Shown here: positions 6,122 through 14,876 of the stretch, piece after piece
How the letters are laid out: the number at the start of each line of letters is the position of its first letter
Position numbering within the stretch: the first letter of the stretch is position 1
DNA from: OMIS01 sp964443885
GTDB taxonomy: Bacteria; Patescibacteriota; Microgenomatia; UBA1400; PJMF01
Assembly: GCA_964443885.1 (NCBI GenBank)
Contig: CAYUES010000016.1
Location: 1 to 19,581, forward strand
DNA length: 19,581 nt
Reading direction: 5' to 3'
Position numbers and translations under genes: made by a program
The notes under the pieces: generated by a model
Seen by the model: the letters and a program-made list of their open reading frames with translations, nothing else
Told to the model about the DNA's origin: nothing
Database searches by the model: none

Positions 6122-9100
6122 TTATTCTTCGTTTACAGCATTCGCACTGACTCGGACAAAGCTCAGAACAAATAGGGCAACTATCCAGAACCATTGGCAG
6201 AGTATGCCCAAGATCTGAACAGTGCCACTGCAGTCACAGTCACGCAGCCAGTAAAATGCGGCTGCTACACAAACACTGGCAATACCAAGCGCTATGTACT
6301 TACCGGTGCGGAAGTCGCGCATAAAGACTTCAATCAAGATTACAAGAAGTAACTGCAGTCCGAGCATAATTAGTGGCAGGTATTGTTTCCAGTTTACGCA
6401 GACACCAATTGAGTCACCTAGAACTTCACCTGCTGATTCAACTTCTTCTGAACCATCAATAGGATTTCCATTTTCGTCCACTTCGGTATCAACACCTAGC
6501 ACTTCACCGGCAGGACCAGTTGGACCGCCGATTACAGGACCACCAGTCAGTGCTGAACCTTCAATAACTGTATTTGAACGATCACCAGGCATACAGCCAT
6601 TTACACCAAAGACTTCAAACGTGTAGGTAACACCACCAGAGAGATTATCAACTGTATATGAATTTATGTTGCCAATGTTACTTGCGCCGTGATTGCCACC
6701 GTTACTGCCCGTAAAGAAGAGTGCATAGTGGGTAACTGGTGAGACACTCGACCAAGATAAAGTTACAGAGTTAGGCCCTGAAGCAACTACTTGTAAGTTT
6801 GGAGCAGAGCTTGGTTTGGTATCACTACAAACTGGAGGTGAAGCAGGCGTGGTGCCACCACCGCCGCCGTCACTGGAAGTCGTAGAAGCGCCTAAAATTG
6901 ATGGCGGAGTTGGAGTCGGGGTGGGTGTTGGCTCAACAGTAGGTGATGGAGTTGGGGTGGGTGACGGAGAAGTTGTTGGCGTGGCTGTTGGTTCAACCTC
7001 ACCTACGTATGTATTAGTAAACCATGCGTTTTCTTCTGGCGCATCTACTGTTAGTATTGCTGGCTGTGTTGTATATGTTTGACTATTCATAGCCACTGAA
7101 GCAAACTCCCAATCAGATTGCATTACCTCAAATGGTGCATACTCACCATATTCAACATCAGTAAAGGTCACACAACCATTGTCTGCCGTTACACCTTGGT
7201 GAACTACAGATTCAAATCGTGCACGCAAATTACCATTATTGGCATTATCTGCATAACTACTATCGTAAATATTTCCTACAGCCACAGTACCACCTGCAAA
7301 ACCTGTCATCAGTTTTGTATAAGCATGAGATGGAGCAAATGGGGTCCAATCGATATTGGCACTATTCAGTTTTACTTCTAAAGCACCTGGGGTACCAAGC
7401 ACATCCCCACTTACCCAGTCATTATTACCAAACGGAATTCCAGCTGGTCGATATGAATATCCCGCATCAGCAATCATCGCTGCACTACCATATTTATAGG
7501 TACCATTAGCAAATACAACATAGTCACCTGCTGGTAATGTTTGACTGGCAGCACTTGTTCCATTGACAGGAATACTAATATCGCTGCCGGTAGCCGTAGC
7601 TAAACCAACTGTCCATCCCTCTAGTGGTTCAGCTGTACTACTTTGTTTACAGACCATCACATCTGAATATTCAGGAACGAGTCTGTTTCCAAAATCTAAA
7701 TCTGCAACATCGGCACTTGCCATCGTCAACGAATGATAGCGAGTTGCACTAGGATAGGTCTGATACCAACCATCTTGAGGCAACTCATAGAGACGAATAT
7801 CTGTAGCACTAGCAGGAACAGTTAATTCATAACTACCGTCACCTAGTGTTTGCATTTCGTCATATACTTTATAGATCGTCACCTGCAACGTACCGTTATT
7901 ATCCCCATACCAGCCAACTGTTTTTGAACCACCGTTTGGTCCATCAAATACTGCAAAGTTTATAGTGCCTTCAGAATCCAGGGTGTAGTTGAGTAGATAC
8001 TCATGGTTTACAGCAAAAGGTGTCCAGTCCACAAAACCATTATTTACTTGCAAATCTGCAAATCCTGCACCATATCCTGTCAGACCATCATCGTGAGTTA
8101 TCCAATTATCTAAAGTACTAAAGTCAGCATCATATCGTTCTAAAGAACTATTGCGATTTGTCCAGTCACCACTCACTACAAATAAGTATTGGCCAGCTGG
8201 TAATAGAGAAGAAGTTGTGCCAGCTATGTCTCGGGAATCTACGGTGAGTGTTGCTGCTGGAGTAGCATCTACAGCTTTAATGGTCCAGCCACCCAAGCCA
8301 GGCTCTGAATCATTTTGAGCATTTCCATTCAGATCATTGAACTTCATACCTGAGAGTATGTAAGAATCTCGATATGCTGGATCATAGGTGATTTGACAAC
8401 TATTTGGGCTCCACTCTGAAGTTGGCTCATCACCATCTAAAATATTATTATTGTTGAAGTCAAAGAAGGCGCGAACACGACTATTGTATGTTCCAACACT
8501 GCCCACTCCGCCACCAAAGGTTCTAAAGTTGGAATATGAATTAGGATAAATTTCATTGCCTGACCAGGTCAAGTTAGTTGGTGTTTGATATTGACGTTGA
8601 TATTTTATAACCGCACTGCCTGAAGCGACATCAGTCCAATGGTGTGAGACACCATTGATATTTGTCGTTGCACCACAGGTAAGTTCGGTATCTGGATGTG
8701 GCACAGCGTAGGTATCGCCGCCACCATTGTCGACGTTATATCCAACGTTTGTCGGAGCTATAGTTGTACATGCGGCAAACGGCCCAGGATCAGAGAGGGT
8801 ACGAGCAGTTACTCCAATAAATTGGTTATTACAGATATTGAGCTCAAATGTTTGCGCAGAGTTTTCGACACCGACTGGACTTGTTGAAAATGTATTTCCA
8901 CTAATCTCGGCTGCAACTGGAGGTACATACCCATCGGAATCATCAAAGAAGAGGCCGCGAGTTGTACAGTTACTGAGCGTATTTCCCGTTACAGTTAGAT
9001 CTGCAATTCCCGTTGTAGTCAAACAGGTAGCTGCGCCAGTTACCGAGTTATTTTGAATTGTAGTAACACCATTGAGATAATATGCTCCAACTCCTGAACC

Positions 9101-11467
9101 TGCAGAAACAGTAGCGGTATTATTTTGAATAGTCACCGATTCGATCAAGTCTGTATCATAAGCCCAAGCCATCAAACGGCCAATTTGAGCCGTAACGGTA
9201 TTTTGTTCCATCAAAATATTTTTCCATCTGAACGCTTCAATAAAGTTGGTCGCAGTAGAATCAGTAAGTGAGTTACCGCGGGCTACAAAGTTATCACCCA
9301 AACCTGTTGGCGTAAAATCTTGAGCTTCGGCAAAGACTACAGAGTAGACCGTCCCGATTGCTGAACCGTTATATCCAGTAAACTGATTATTTTCTAAGGT
9401 AAACCCATCAAAACCTCGATTTAAGAAAATAGCATGACGTTCAGCAACACTTTCGCCATCAAATATACTATTTGTAATACTCAAGTTTTGATATGAACCA
9501 TTTCCGGCAATTGTAAAACTATTATTGCCATACCCCGAACTATCACCCGTAAAGGTGAGTGCATCAAAGATCAAACCATTAAACGTAGAACCTGTGAGGT
9601 TTAAACCCTGCACAGTACTTGAAGCAGCGTCAGTGAGCGAGTGCACAGTCACATCGTCGGCATACGTTCCAGATAAATCTTCTGCTGCAAATGTACCATC
9701 AGTCAAGATTACATCATGAGTGGCTGCAACTAGAGCTAATGCGCGAGCAATCTCCATTGTAGGAGCTACATAGTAATCTTCTGTAGAAATTTGTTGAATA
9801 ACCGAGGCGGTGTTAACTATGTTAAATGGAGGAACATTGAATAATGCTAAAGCAAATGCTGTTGCATCCGTGAGGTCTTGTTGATAATGAATATAGTCAG
9901 CAGCACCTGGACGGTACATATCGTTGGTAACTTTGAAGTCATAGCCTTCTACAGTGATATTTGTAATTGGCAAAGCATGTTCAGCTTGAGAATAAATACC
10001 ATTAGCTTCAGCAATTGAGAATGTATTTCCTTTGAGAGTAATGTCACTTGTTGAGCGGTTTAAGATTAGAGGACCAGAATTATAGAGTGCGAGTCCACCC
10101 CAAGCGTTATCTTGACTGGTAAAGTTTTCAACTGTAACATTTTTTGAACCACTCAGTTGGAGACCATTACCATAGCGACTGTTTTTGGCTGTTAGGTTTT
10201 TGAGCGTTCCACCTTCTACACCGTGTAAATCAAAAGCCGTACGATTTGAGTCCTCGATAGTGATGTTTTCTAAAGTGACGTTATGTACCAAACTTGGCAC
10301 ATTTGAAACGTGAATTGGGAAGCCACCCCCACCACTTGTTCCAATGGCACCCGGGCCGAGCGGAGGCAACACTGTCAGATTTTTAAGCGTTACATTGTTT
10401 GCAGAAACTCTAATTCCCCATGATGCGCCATTTGCTGAAGCATCAATGATTGTACCGACTTCACTTTCACCAATAATCGAAACTTCTTCGTTCACATTGA
10501 GTGTTGAAGTCAAAACATAGGTGCCATCTTGGACTTCAATAGTGTCGCCTGGCGCAGCGGCATCGATAGCGGCTTGTAAAGTCGCATAACATGCGCCAGC
10601 ACTGTAGACACCTCCTGTACAGTCAGCTCCAGGATCTGTGGTTACCACAAAGACTGTAAAGTGATCTAAGCCTGAGACAGTAACTGAATCTGTGGTTTTT
10701 ATAACTGCAACACTGTCAGAACCTCCTAGTAAATTATCAATAGAAGAAGCGTACTGGATTCTGACATTTTGATCTGCTGCACCATTGAGTGGCAACTGCA
10801 GATCATACGTAAAACTACCATTTGGCATGTTTGTCAAAAACTCGTAAGCTTTATCTGAAAGAGAGCCGAGCTCTTCCATCTGTTCTGGAGTAAGCGTAAT
10901 TTCCTTAATCACCAACCAATTATCACCAGCAGGAAGGGTAGTAAACTTGACTGAAACACCATCATTTTGCGGAGCCTTGTACTCCACACCGGTCGCAATC
11001 TTAGAAATAACCTGGCCAGCTTGTGACTCAAGCCATAAGCCTTGATCGGTAATAGAAAATGGAAAACTAGTATCACTTTGAGTAAAGGTAAGCGTTCCAC
11101 TAGTCGGGGTGTGCGGCACACAGTCAGCACCTGAACAACTGGCCGCTAATCGAGTGACAAAGAACTTTCCTGTATCAACAGCAGCGGTGCCAGTCAAGCC
11201 TTGCTCTAGTTCTTTACCCTCGACAGTTGCGGTATATTTCAATAAATAGTCCAACGAAGCAGCGGAGCTACCCGAAAAAGTAAACTCATGGCTATCAGCA
11301 TTGTAAGACGCCACGACATTGGTTGGTGCTGCAGCAACTACCTCTTGAGCTCTAACAGCTGTAGGAAGAAGTAGGGCGGCGGAAAGAAGAAGTGGTTGAA
11401 AAACTAAGGTAAAAATACTGTATAAGCTGAAAATTTGAGTGAGAAGTGTTTTGACGTTTTTGCGCAT
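6122..11467 (-). CDS. Giant secreted beta-helix surface protein with Thr/Pro linker, Fn3 domain and three C-terminal membrane helices
   Basis: 1781 residues. A long signal peptide is followed by likely cleavage after AVRA (residue 40). Residues 45-280 look like beta-sandwich modules. About 285-900 form a right-handed parallel beta-helix of the pectate-lyase/NosD type, opening with YATLQAAIDAAAPGDTIEV and continuing with Asn-rich turns such as NNTATV and GNTLSN. FNNNNILDGDE near 1004 and MKFNDLNGNAQNDSEPG near 1041 are SdrD-like, probably calcium-binding, segments. A module of about 115 residues occurs twice (about 1088-1200 and 1310-1420, shared LPAG and DWTPFA). Then come a Thr/Pro linker (1490-1523), an Fn3 domain (about 1553-1640) and three membrane helices (about 1695-1715, 1724-1741, 1749-1771). 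Such proteins usually sit on the cell surface and bind or cleave polysaccharide, or mediate attachment; no catalytic residues can be assigned. There is no good Shine-Dalgarno. Confidence 0.85.
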   Translation of the reverse strand: MRKNVKTLLTQIFSLYSIFTLVFQPLLLSAALLLPTAVRAQEVVAAAPTNVVASYNADSHEFTFSGSSAASLDYLLKYTATVEGKELEQGLTGTAAVDTGKFFVTRLAASCSGADCVPHTPTSGTLTFTQSDTSFPFSITDQGLWLESQAGQVISKIATGVEYKAPQNDGVSVKFTTLPAGDNWLVIKEITLTPEQMEELGSLSDKAYEFLTNMPNGSFTYDLQLPLNGAADQNVRIQYASSIDNLLGGSDSVAVIKTTDSVTVSGLDHFTVFVVTTDPGADCTGGVYSAGACYATLQAAIDAAAPGDTIEVQDGTYVLTSTLNVNEEVSIIGESEVGTIIDASANGASWGIRVSANNVTLKNLTVLPPLGPGAIGTSGGGGFPIHVSNVPSLVHNVTLENITIEDSNRTAFDLHGVEGGTLKNLTAKNSRYGNGLQLSGSKNVTVENFTSQDNAWGGLALYNSGPLILNRSTSDITLKGNTFSIAEANGIYSQAEHALPITNITVEGYDFKVTNDMYRPGAADYIHYQQDLTDATAFALALFNVPPFNIVNTASVIQQISTEDYYVAPTMEIARALALVAATHDVILTDGTFAAEDLSGTYADDVTVHSLTDAASSTVQGLNLTGSTFNGLIFDALTFTGDSSGYGNNSFTIAGNGSYQNLSITNSIFDGESVAERHAIFLNRGFDGFTLENNQFTGYNGSAIGTVYSVVFAEAQDFTPTGLGDNFVARGNSLTDSTATNFIEAFRWKNILMEQNTVTAQIGRLMAWAYDTDLIESVTIQNNTATVSAGSGVGAYYLNGVTTIQNNSVTGAATCLTTTGIADLTVTGNTLSNCTTRGLFFDDSDGYVPPVAAEISGNTFSTSPVGVENSAQTFELNICNNQFIGVTARTLSDPGPFAACTTIAPTNVGYNVDNGGGDTYAVPHPDTELTCGATTNINGVSHHWTDVASGSAVIKYQRQYQTPTNLTWSGNEIYPNSYSNFRTFGGGVGSVGTYNSRVRAFFDFNNNNILDGDEPTSEWSPNSCQITYDPAYRDSYILSGMKFNDLNGNAQNDSEPGLGGWTIKAVDATPAATLTVDSRDIAGTTSSLLPAGQYLFVVSGDWTNRNSSLERYDADFSTLDNWITHDDGLTGYGAGFADLQVNNGFVDWTPFAVNHEYLLNYTLDSEGTINFAVFDGPNGGSKTVGWYGDNNGTLQVTIYKVYDEMQTLGDGSYELTVPASATDIRLYELPQDGWYQTYPSATRYHSLTMASADVADLDFGNRLVPEYSDVMVCKQSSTAEPLEGWTVGLATATGSDISIPVNGTSAASQTLPAGDYVVFANGTYKYGSAAMIADAGYSYRPAGIPFGNNDWVSGDVLGTPGALEVKLNSANIDWTPFAPSHAYTKLMTGFAGGTVAVGNIYDSSYADNANNGNLRARFESVVHQGVTADNGCVTFTDVEYGEYAPFEVMQSDWEFASVAMNSQTYTTQPAILTVDAPEENAWFTNTYVGEVEPTATPTTSPSPTPTPSPTVEPTPTPTPTPPSILGASTTSSDGGGGGTTPASPPVCSDTKPSSAPNLQVVASGPNSVTLSWSSVSPVTHYALFFTGSNGGNHGASNIGNINSYTVDNLSGGVTYTFEVFGVNGCMPGDRSNTVIEGSALTGGPVIGGPTGPAGEVLGVDTEVDENGNPIDGSEEVESAGEVLGDSIGVCVNWKQYLPLIMLGLQLLLVILIEVFMRDFRTGKYIALGIASVCVAAAFYWLRDCDCSGTVQILGILCQWFWIVALFVLSFVRVSANAVNEE

Positions 11468-11494
11468 AGAGGTCTAGTGAATGTGCTTAACTGT

Positions 11495-11523
11495 ACTGTA
11501 CTAAAACATTTTGTTTCGCACAA
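11495..11523 (-). promoter_or_regulatory. Candidate promoter for the beta-helix protein gene
   Basis: On the minus strand TTGTGC (11523-11518) and TACAGT (11500-11495) are 17 bases apart, which would start RNA near 11488, about 20 bases before the ATG. The -10 matches the consensus at only four of six positions. It is divergent from the transketolase promoter. Confidence 0.33.
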
Positions 11524-11585
11524 GAGTGAACCTATTTTATATGTTTATCACAAAAAATATACGGCTGGTTTGTCGCGGACTGCTC

Positions 11586-11614
11586 TTTACACACTTCCTT
11601 CTTGTATCTACACT
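11586..11614 (+). promoter_or_regulatory. Candidate promoter for the transketolase operon
   Basis: TTTACA (11586-11591) and TACACT (11609-11614) are separated by 17 bases, predicting a start near 11621 and a leader of about 24 bases before the ATG at 11645. The -35 is one base from consensus. No strong Shine-Dalgarno follows. Confidence 0.42.
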
Positions 11615-11644
11615 TAATTACAGATAAAGATTTGAAAACTTACC

Positions 11645-12472
11645 ATGCAATCTCTGACTGAACTCAACCAAAAAGCTCTCACGATCCGCCGCTCAATCAT
11701 TACAATGCTTGAAACAGCAGGCAGTGGTCACAGTGCTGGCTCACTTGGCATGACCGATGTCTTTACTGCACTGTACTTTGCAGTAGCAAAGCACGATCCA
11801 CAGAATCCATCCTGGGAAGGGCGCGATCGAATCTTACTTTCAAATGGCCATATCTGCCCAGTTTGGTATGCGACGTTAGCTGAAGCAGGCTATTTTCCCA
11901 AAGAAGAACTATCCACCCTACGCAAGCTCGGTAGCGGCTTGCAAGGTCACCCACATCTAGGCAGTTTACCAGGAGTAGAGAACACCAGTGGCCCACTTGG
12001 TCAAGGATTTTCCCAGGCTTGTGGACTGGCCTACGGCCTCAGGCTTGATCAAAAGAATAACCGAGTCTACTGTTTACTCAGTGACGGCGAACAAGAAGAA
12101 GGGCAGACCTGGGAAGCCTACTTGTTTGCGGGCAAGAACCGTCTCTCAAACCTGACGATTTTGATCGATCGCAACAATATTCAAATTGATGGCTATACCG
12201 AAGATATTATGCCGTTGGAACCACTACGCGCGAAAATCGAGAATTTTGGCTGGCATGTCTTGGAAGTCGATGGACACAACATTCAAGCAATCATCGATAC
12301 TATCCATACTGCCCACAGTATTCACGAAAAGCCAACCGCGATTATTTGCCACACTATTCCAGGCAAAGGCGTGGATTTTATGGAAAACTTGCCAGCCTGG
12401 CATGGCAAGCCGCCCAACCACGAGCAAGCTCAAGCGGCACTAGAACAACTCAAAAGTATAAATAGTCAGTAG
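11645..12472 (+). CDS. Transketolase, N-terminal (pyrophosphate-binding) subunit
   Basis: 275 residues, about half of a full-length transketolase. Thiamine-diphosphate pyrophosphate-domain features are visible: SGHSAGSLG with H29, NGH with H69, GHPHLG at 101-106, GPLGQG at 116-121, and the metal/ThDP motif SDGE (146-149) ending at the NN pair N177-N178 about 30 residues later. The first motif residue is Ser instead of the usual Gly. With the C-terminal half at 12882 it should form one enzyme moving two-carbon units between ketoses and aldoses in the non-oxidative pentose phosphate pathway. Split transketolases are usual in archaea and many Patescibacteria. The ThDP site forms between the two polypeptides, so both are needed. 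It should be cytosolic. Confidence 0.94.
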   Translation: MQSLTELNQKALTIRRSIITMLETAGSGHSAGSLGMTDVFTALYFAVAKHDPQNPSWEGRDRILLSNGHICPVWYATLAEAGYFPKEELSTLRKLGSGLQGHPHLGSLPGVENTSGPLGQGFSQACGLAYGLRLDQKNNRVYCLLSDGEQEEGQTWEAYLFAGKNRLSNLTILIDRNNIQIDGYTEDIMPLEPLRAKIENFGWHVLEVDGHNIQAIIDTIHTAHSIHEKPTAIICHTIPGKGVDFMENLPAWHGKPPNHEQAQAALEQLKSINSQ

Positions 12473-12492
12473 TGAGAGAATAAGGAGAAAAT

Positions 12493-12873
12493 ATGATAAA
12501 AAATAATGATGGTTTAGGTCTACAACTGGTCTATTGGTTTGCCCAAATAGCACCACTGGCAATGTATATTTATTCATTTGTATTAATTCTTTTTGCTGCC
12601 CAGACTTTCCAGACCGCACAAACTATGATGGAACCTTGGCTTGTGGATATGTACTGGAATCCACTGCGCAACGTTGCGGTCGTGCTATATATTTTCGTAA
12701 TTATTCTTTTCACACTGCTTAAGAAAAACAAAGCTACAACTCAAAAAATTTCCTATACCTCACTACTCTTGAGTGCAATTGCATCACTGCTTTCTTATAC
12801 ATTGGCAGATCTAACTTTACGTGCAGCTGTTGCTCTCTACATTATTTTAATGGGAATTACAATTCAAAATTAA
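12493..12873 (+). CDS. Small four-helix membrane protein of unknown function, within the transketolase operon
   Basis: 126 residues with a clear Shine-Dalgarno (AAGGAG at 12482-12487) about five bases before the ATG, so it is a translated gene and not a shadow. Four hydrophobic segments are seen: about 10-36, 59-77, 88-106 and 108-124. The 37-58 stretch between the first two has Met, Trp and Pro (EPWLVDMYWNP), and a basic turn LKKNK follows helix 2. No family motif is recognised. It lies 20 bases after the N-half of transketolase and 8 before the C-half, so it shares their transcript. Whether it is functionally tied to them is unknown; it could be a simple passenger. Confidence 0.75.
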   Translation: MIKNNDGLGLQLVYWFAQIAPLAMYIYSFVLILFAAQTFQTAQTMMEPWLVDMYWNPLRNVAVVLYIFVIILFTLLKKNKATTQKISYTSLLLSAIASLLSYTLADLTLRAAVALYIILMGITIQN

Positions 12874-12881
12874 GTATCACT

Positions 12882-13826
12882 ATGTCAGGTACACAAAAAC
12901 AATCAACTCGTGATGGCTTTGGACAAGGTCTTGTTGAAGCGGCACGGGCATATCCAAGCATCGTAGGACTGTGCGCTGATTTGACTGAGTCCACTCGGAT
13001 GGAAGCATTTGCCCAAGCCTTTCCTGAGCGATTTATTCAAGTGGGCGTAGCGGAACAAAACTTGGCTGGATTAGCCGCAGGTATGGCCTTAGCTGGAAAA
13101 GTTCCGTTTGCAGCTAGTTACGCTTGTTTTCACCCCGCCAACTCTTGGGGAGTGATCCGAACAAGTATTTGTTACTCCAACCTCAATGTCAAAATTGTCG
13201 GGGGACACGCAGGGCTAGTGACTGGTGCGGATGGTGCGACTCATCAATCTTTGGAAGATATCGCCACGATGCGAGTTCTGCCAAACATGACGGTAGTTGT
13301 ACCTTGTGATGCGGAAGAAGCTCGCAAAGCCACCTGGACACTTGCTAAACACGTCGGGCCAGCGTACTTGCGCACCAATAAGTATGATATCGAGCCGATT
13401 ACTACTCTTGAAACCCCTTTTCAAATTGGCAAAGCCGTGACTTTACGGGAAGGTACCGATGTGACGCTGATTAGTTGTGGTTCAACTGTTTCTGAAGCCG
13501 TCAAAGCGGCTGTTCAGCTTGAACAAAAAAATATCTCGGTTCGTCTTATCAATATGCACACAATCAAGCCAATTGACTCTGAAGCAATTATGCAAGCAGC
13601 GCGCGAAACCAAAGCAATTATTACTGTTGAAGACCATCAGGTAATTGGAGGACTTGGTTCGGCTGTTGCTGAAGTCTTGGCTCAAGCAGGCGGCAGCGTT
13701 CCCTTCAAAGTACTTGGTGTCCAAGATCAGTTTGGCGAGTCGGGGACCGCCCAGGAATTACTTGAAAAGCACGGCTTAACCGCACCACAGATCATCCAAC
13801 AACTTGAACAACTGCTAGCCCGTTAG
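12882..13826 (+). CDS. Transketolase, C-terminal (pyrimidine-binding) subunit
   Basis: 314 residues. The pyrimidine domain of the ThDP fold has the catalytic Glu in VGVAEQNLAGLAAGMA (E58), the aromatic-containing ASYACFH segment, and GGHAGLVTGADGATHQSLEDIA (near 107-127), typical of transketolase and DXS-like C-halves. The C-terminal domain near 190-314 has the VTLISCGSTVSEAVKAA and ITVEDHQVIGGLGSAVAEVL segments of the transketolase C-terminal fold. It pairs with the N-half at 11645 to make a complete enzyme. No Shine-Dalgarno is obvious; the 8-base gap after the membrane-protein stop suggests translational coupling. Confidence 0.94.
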   Translation: MSGTQKQSTRDGFGQGLVEAARAYPSIVGLCADLTESTRMEAFAQAFPERFIQVGVAEQNLAGLAAGMALAGKVPFAASYACFHPANSWGVIRTSICYSNLNVKIVGGHAGLVTGADGATHQSLEDIATMRVLPNMTVVVPCDAEEARKATWTLAKHVGPAYLRTNKYDIEPITTLETPFQIGKAVTLREGTDVTLISCGSTVSEAVKAAVQLEQKNISVRLINMHTIKPIDSEAIMQAARETKAIITVEDHQVIGGLGSAVAEVLAQAGGSVPFKVLGVQDQFGESGTAQELLEKHGLTAPQIIQQLEQLLAR

Positions 13827-13840
13827 GAAATTTGCTTCAA

Positions 13841-13869
13841 TTGCTTCTCAAACCAGACCGTTCTATACT
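13841..13869 (+). promoter_or_regulatory. Promoter placing the lactate dehydrogenase start codon at +1 (leaderless)
   Basis: TTGCTT (13841-13846) and TATACT (13864-13869) are separated by an optimal 17 bases. Only five bases lie between the -10 and the ATG at 13875, so the predicted first transcribed base falls at the start codon. No Shine-Dalgarno is present, which agrees with a leaderless message. Confidence 0.55.
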
Positions 13870-13874
13870 GAGCT

Positions 13875-14798
13875 ATGAACTCACATAACTCCAACAAAGT
13901 AGCAATTATTGGTTGTGGCAAAGTCGGAATGAGTGCGGCTTACTCACTCCTGCATCGCGGTGACGTTAATGAATTAGTTTTGCACGGACGTTCCTATAAC
14001 GACTTGATCGGCGAAGAACTTGATCTTGAACACGGGATGAGTTTCTTGCCATACGCCAAAATTACCGCCACCAGCGACTATGCAGATCTTGAACACAGTG
14101 ACGTCGTAGTCATTACCGCAGGAGCTGCACAGAAACCTGGCGAAACGCGCCTTGATTTGGCTGCCAAAAACATTGCAATTATAGAAGAAATTATTCCCCA
14201 AGTTGTCAAGTATGCGCCAGAAGCAATTATCTTGATTGTCAGTAATCCTGTCGATGTTTTGACGTACAAAGCCTATCAGCTCGCTGGACTACCCAAGGGT
14301 AGGATTTTCGGATCAGGAACTACCCTCGATACCGCGCGTTTTCGCTTTCATATCTCAGAATTTTTGAATGTTAATCCACAAAGTATCCATGCCTACATCT
14401 TGGGTGAACATGGCGATAGTTCGTTTCCAGCAATTTCGAGTGCCAGTGTTGGTGGTCAGCCCTTGCTATCAATGACCAACTTTTCGGAAGAAAGAGCCTG
14501 GAAAGCCTACGAAAAAGCGCGCAGTGCTGCCTATAAAATTATTGAATCAAAGGGTGCCACGTACTACGGCATCGGGACGGTTGTGTCATCTATTGTCGCC
14601 AAGATTTTGAAAAACAGTCGCTCGGTACTGCCGGTTTCGATTCCGCTCCATCAATACTACGGCTACTCAGGTGTAGCCTTGAGCGTGCCATGTATCATCG
14701 GTCGCAATGGAGTAGAGGAGACTTTGGAAATCAAACTTGATTGGCAAGAAAAGCGTCGCTTAGAAAAAAGTGTGGTGACCTTAAAAGGGTATCTATAA
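13875..14798 (+). CDS. ldh: L-lactate dehydrogenase, LDH/MDH family, with NADP-like cofactor loop
   Basis: 307 residues. The Rossmann motif GCGKVG is at 13-18. Substrate residues point to lactate/pyruvate rather than malate: the specificity loop AGAAQKPGETRLDL has Q86 (Arg in malate dehydrogenases) and R92. D152 and R155 lie in LDTARFR, and the catalytic His is H179 in GEHGDS. SNPVD and a YYGIG segment are also present. At the end of beta-2, where NAD-dependent enzymes carry Asp (LVLID), this protein has LVLHGRS: Asp becomes G38, followed by R39 and S40, a pattern expected for NADP(H). It would regenerate NAD(P)+ by reducing pyruvate in the cytosol. It follows the transketolase operon by 48 bases but appears to have its own promoter. 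Confidence 0.9.
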   Translation: MNSHNSNKVAIIGCGKVGMSAAYSLLHRGDVNELVLHGRSYNDLIGEELDLEHGMSFLPYAKITATSDYADLEHSDVVVITAGAAQKPGETRLDLAAKNIAIIEEIIPQVVKYAPEAIILIVSNPVDVLTYKAYQLAGLPKGRIFGSGTTLDTARFRFHISEFLNVNPQSIHAYILGEHGDSSFPAISSASVGGQPLLSMTNFSEERAWKAYEKARSAAYKIIESKGATYYGIGTVVSSIVAKILKNSRSVLPVSIPLHQYYGYSGVALSVPCIIGRNGVEETLEIKLDWQEKRRLEKSVVTLKGYL

Positions 14799-14876
14799 AA
14801 GATAAACTGAAGACTGTAGTAGCATGAGGTTATTACCCGCCACATACTTAGAGCAAAATATCACTGATTCTTCATC

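Noticed and set aside
6880..7000. Tandem DNA repeat or CRISPR-like array
   Set aside because: The repetitive sequence simply encodes the Thr/Pro linker of the beta-helix protein; no spacers or regular units. No CRISPR array is present in the window.
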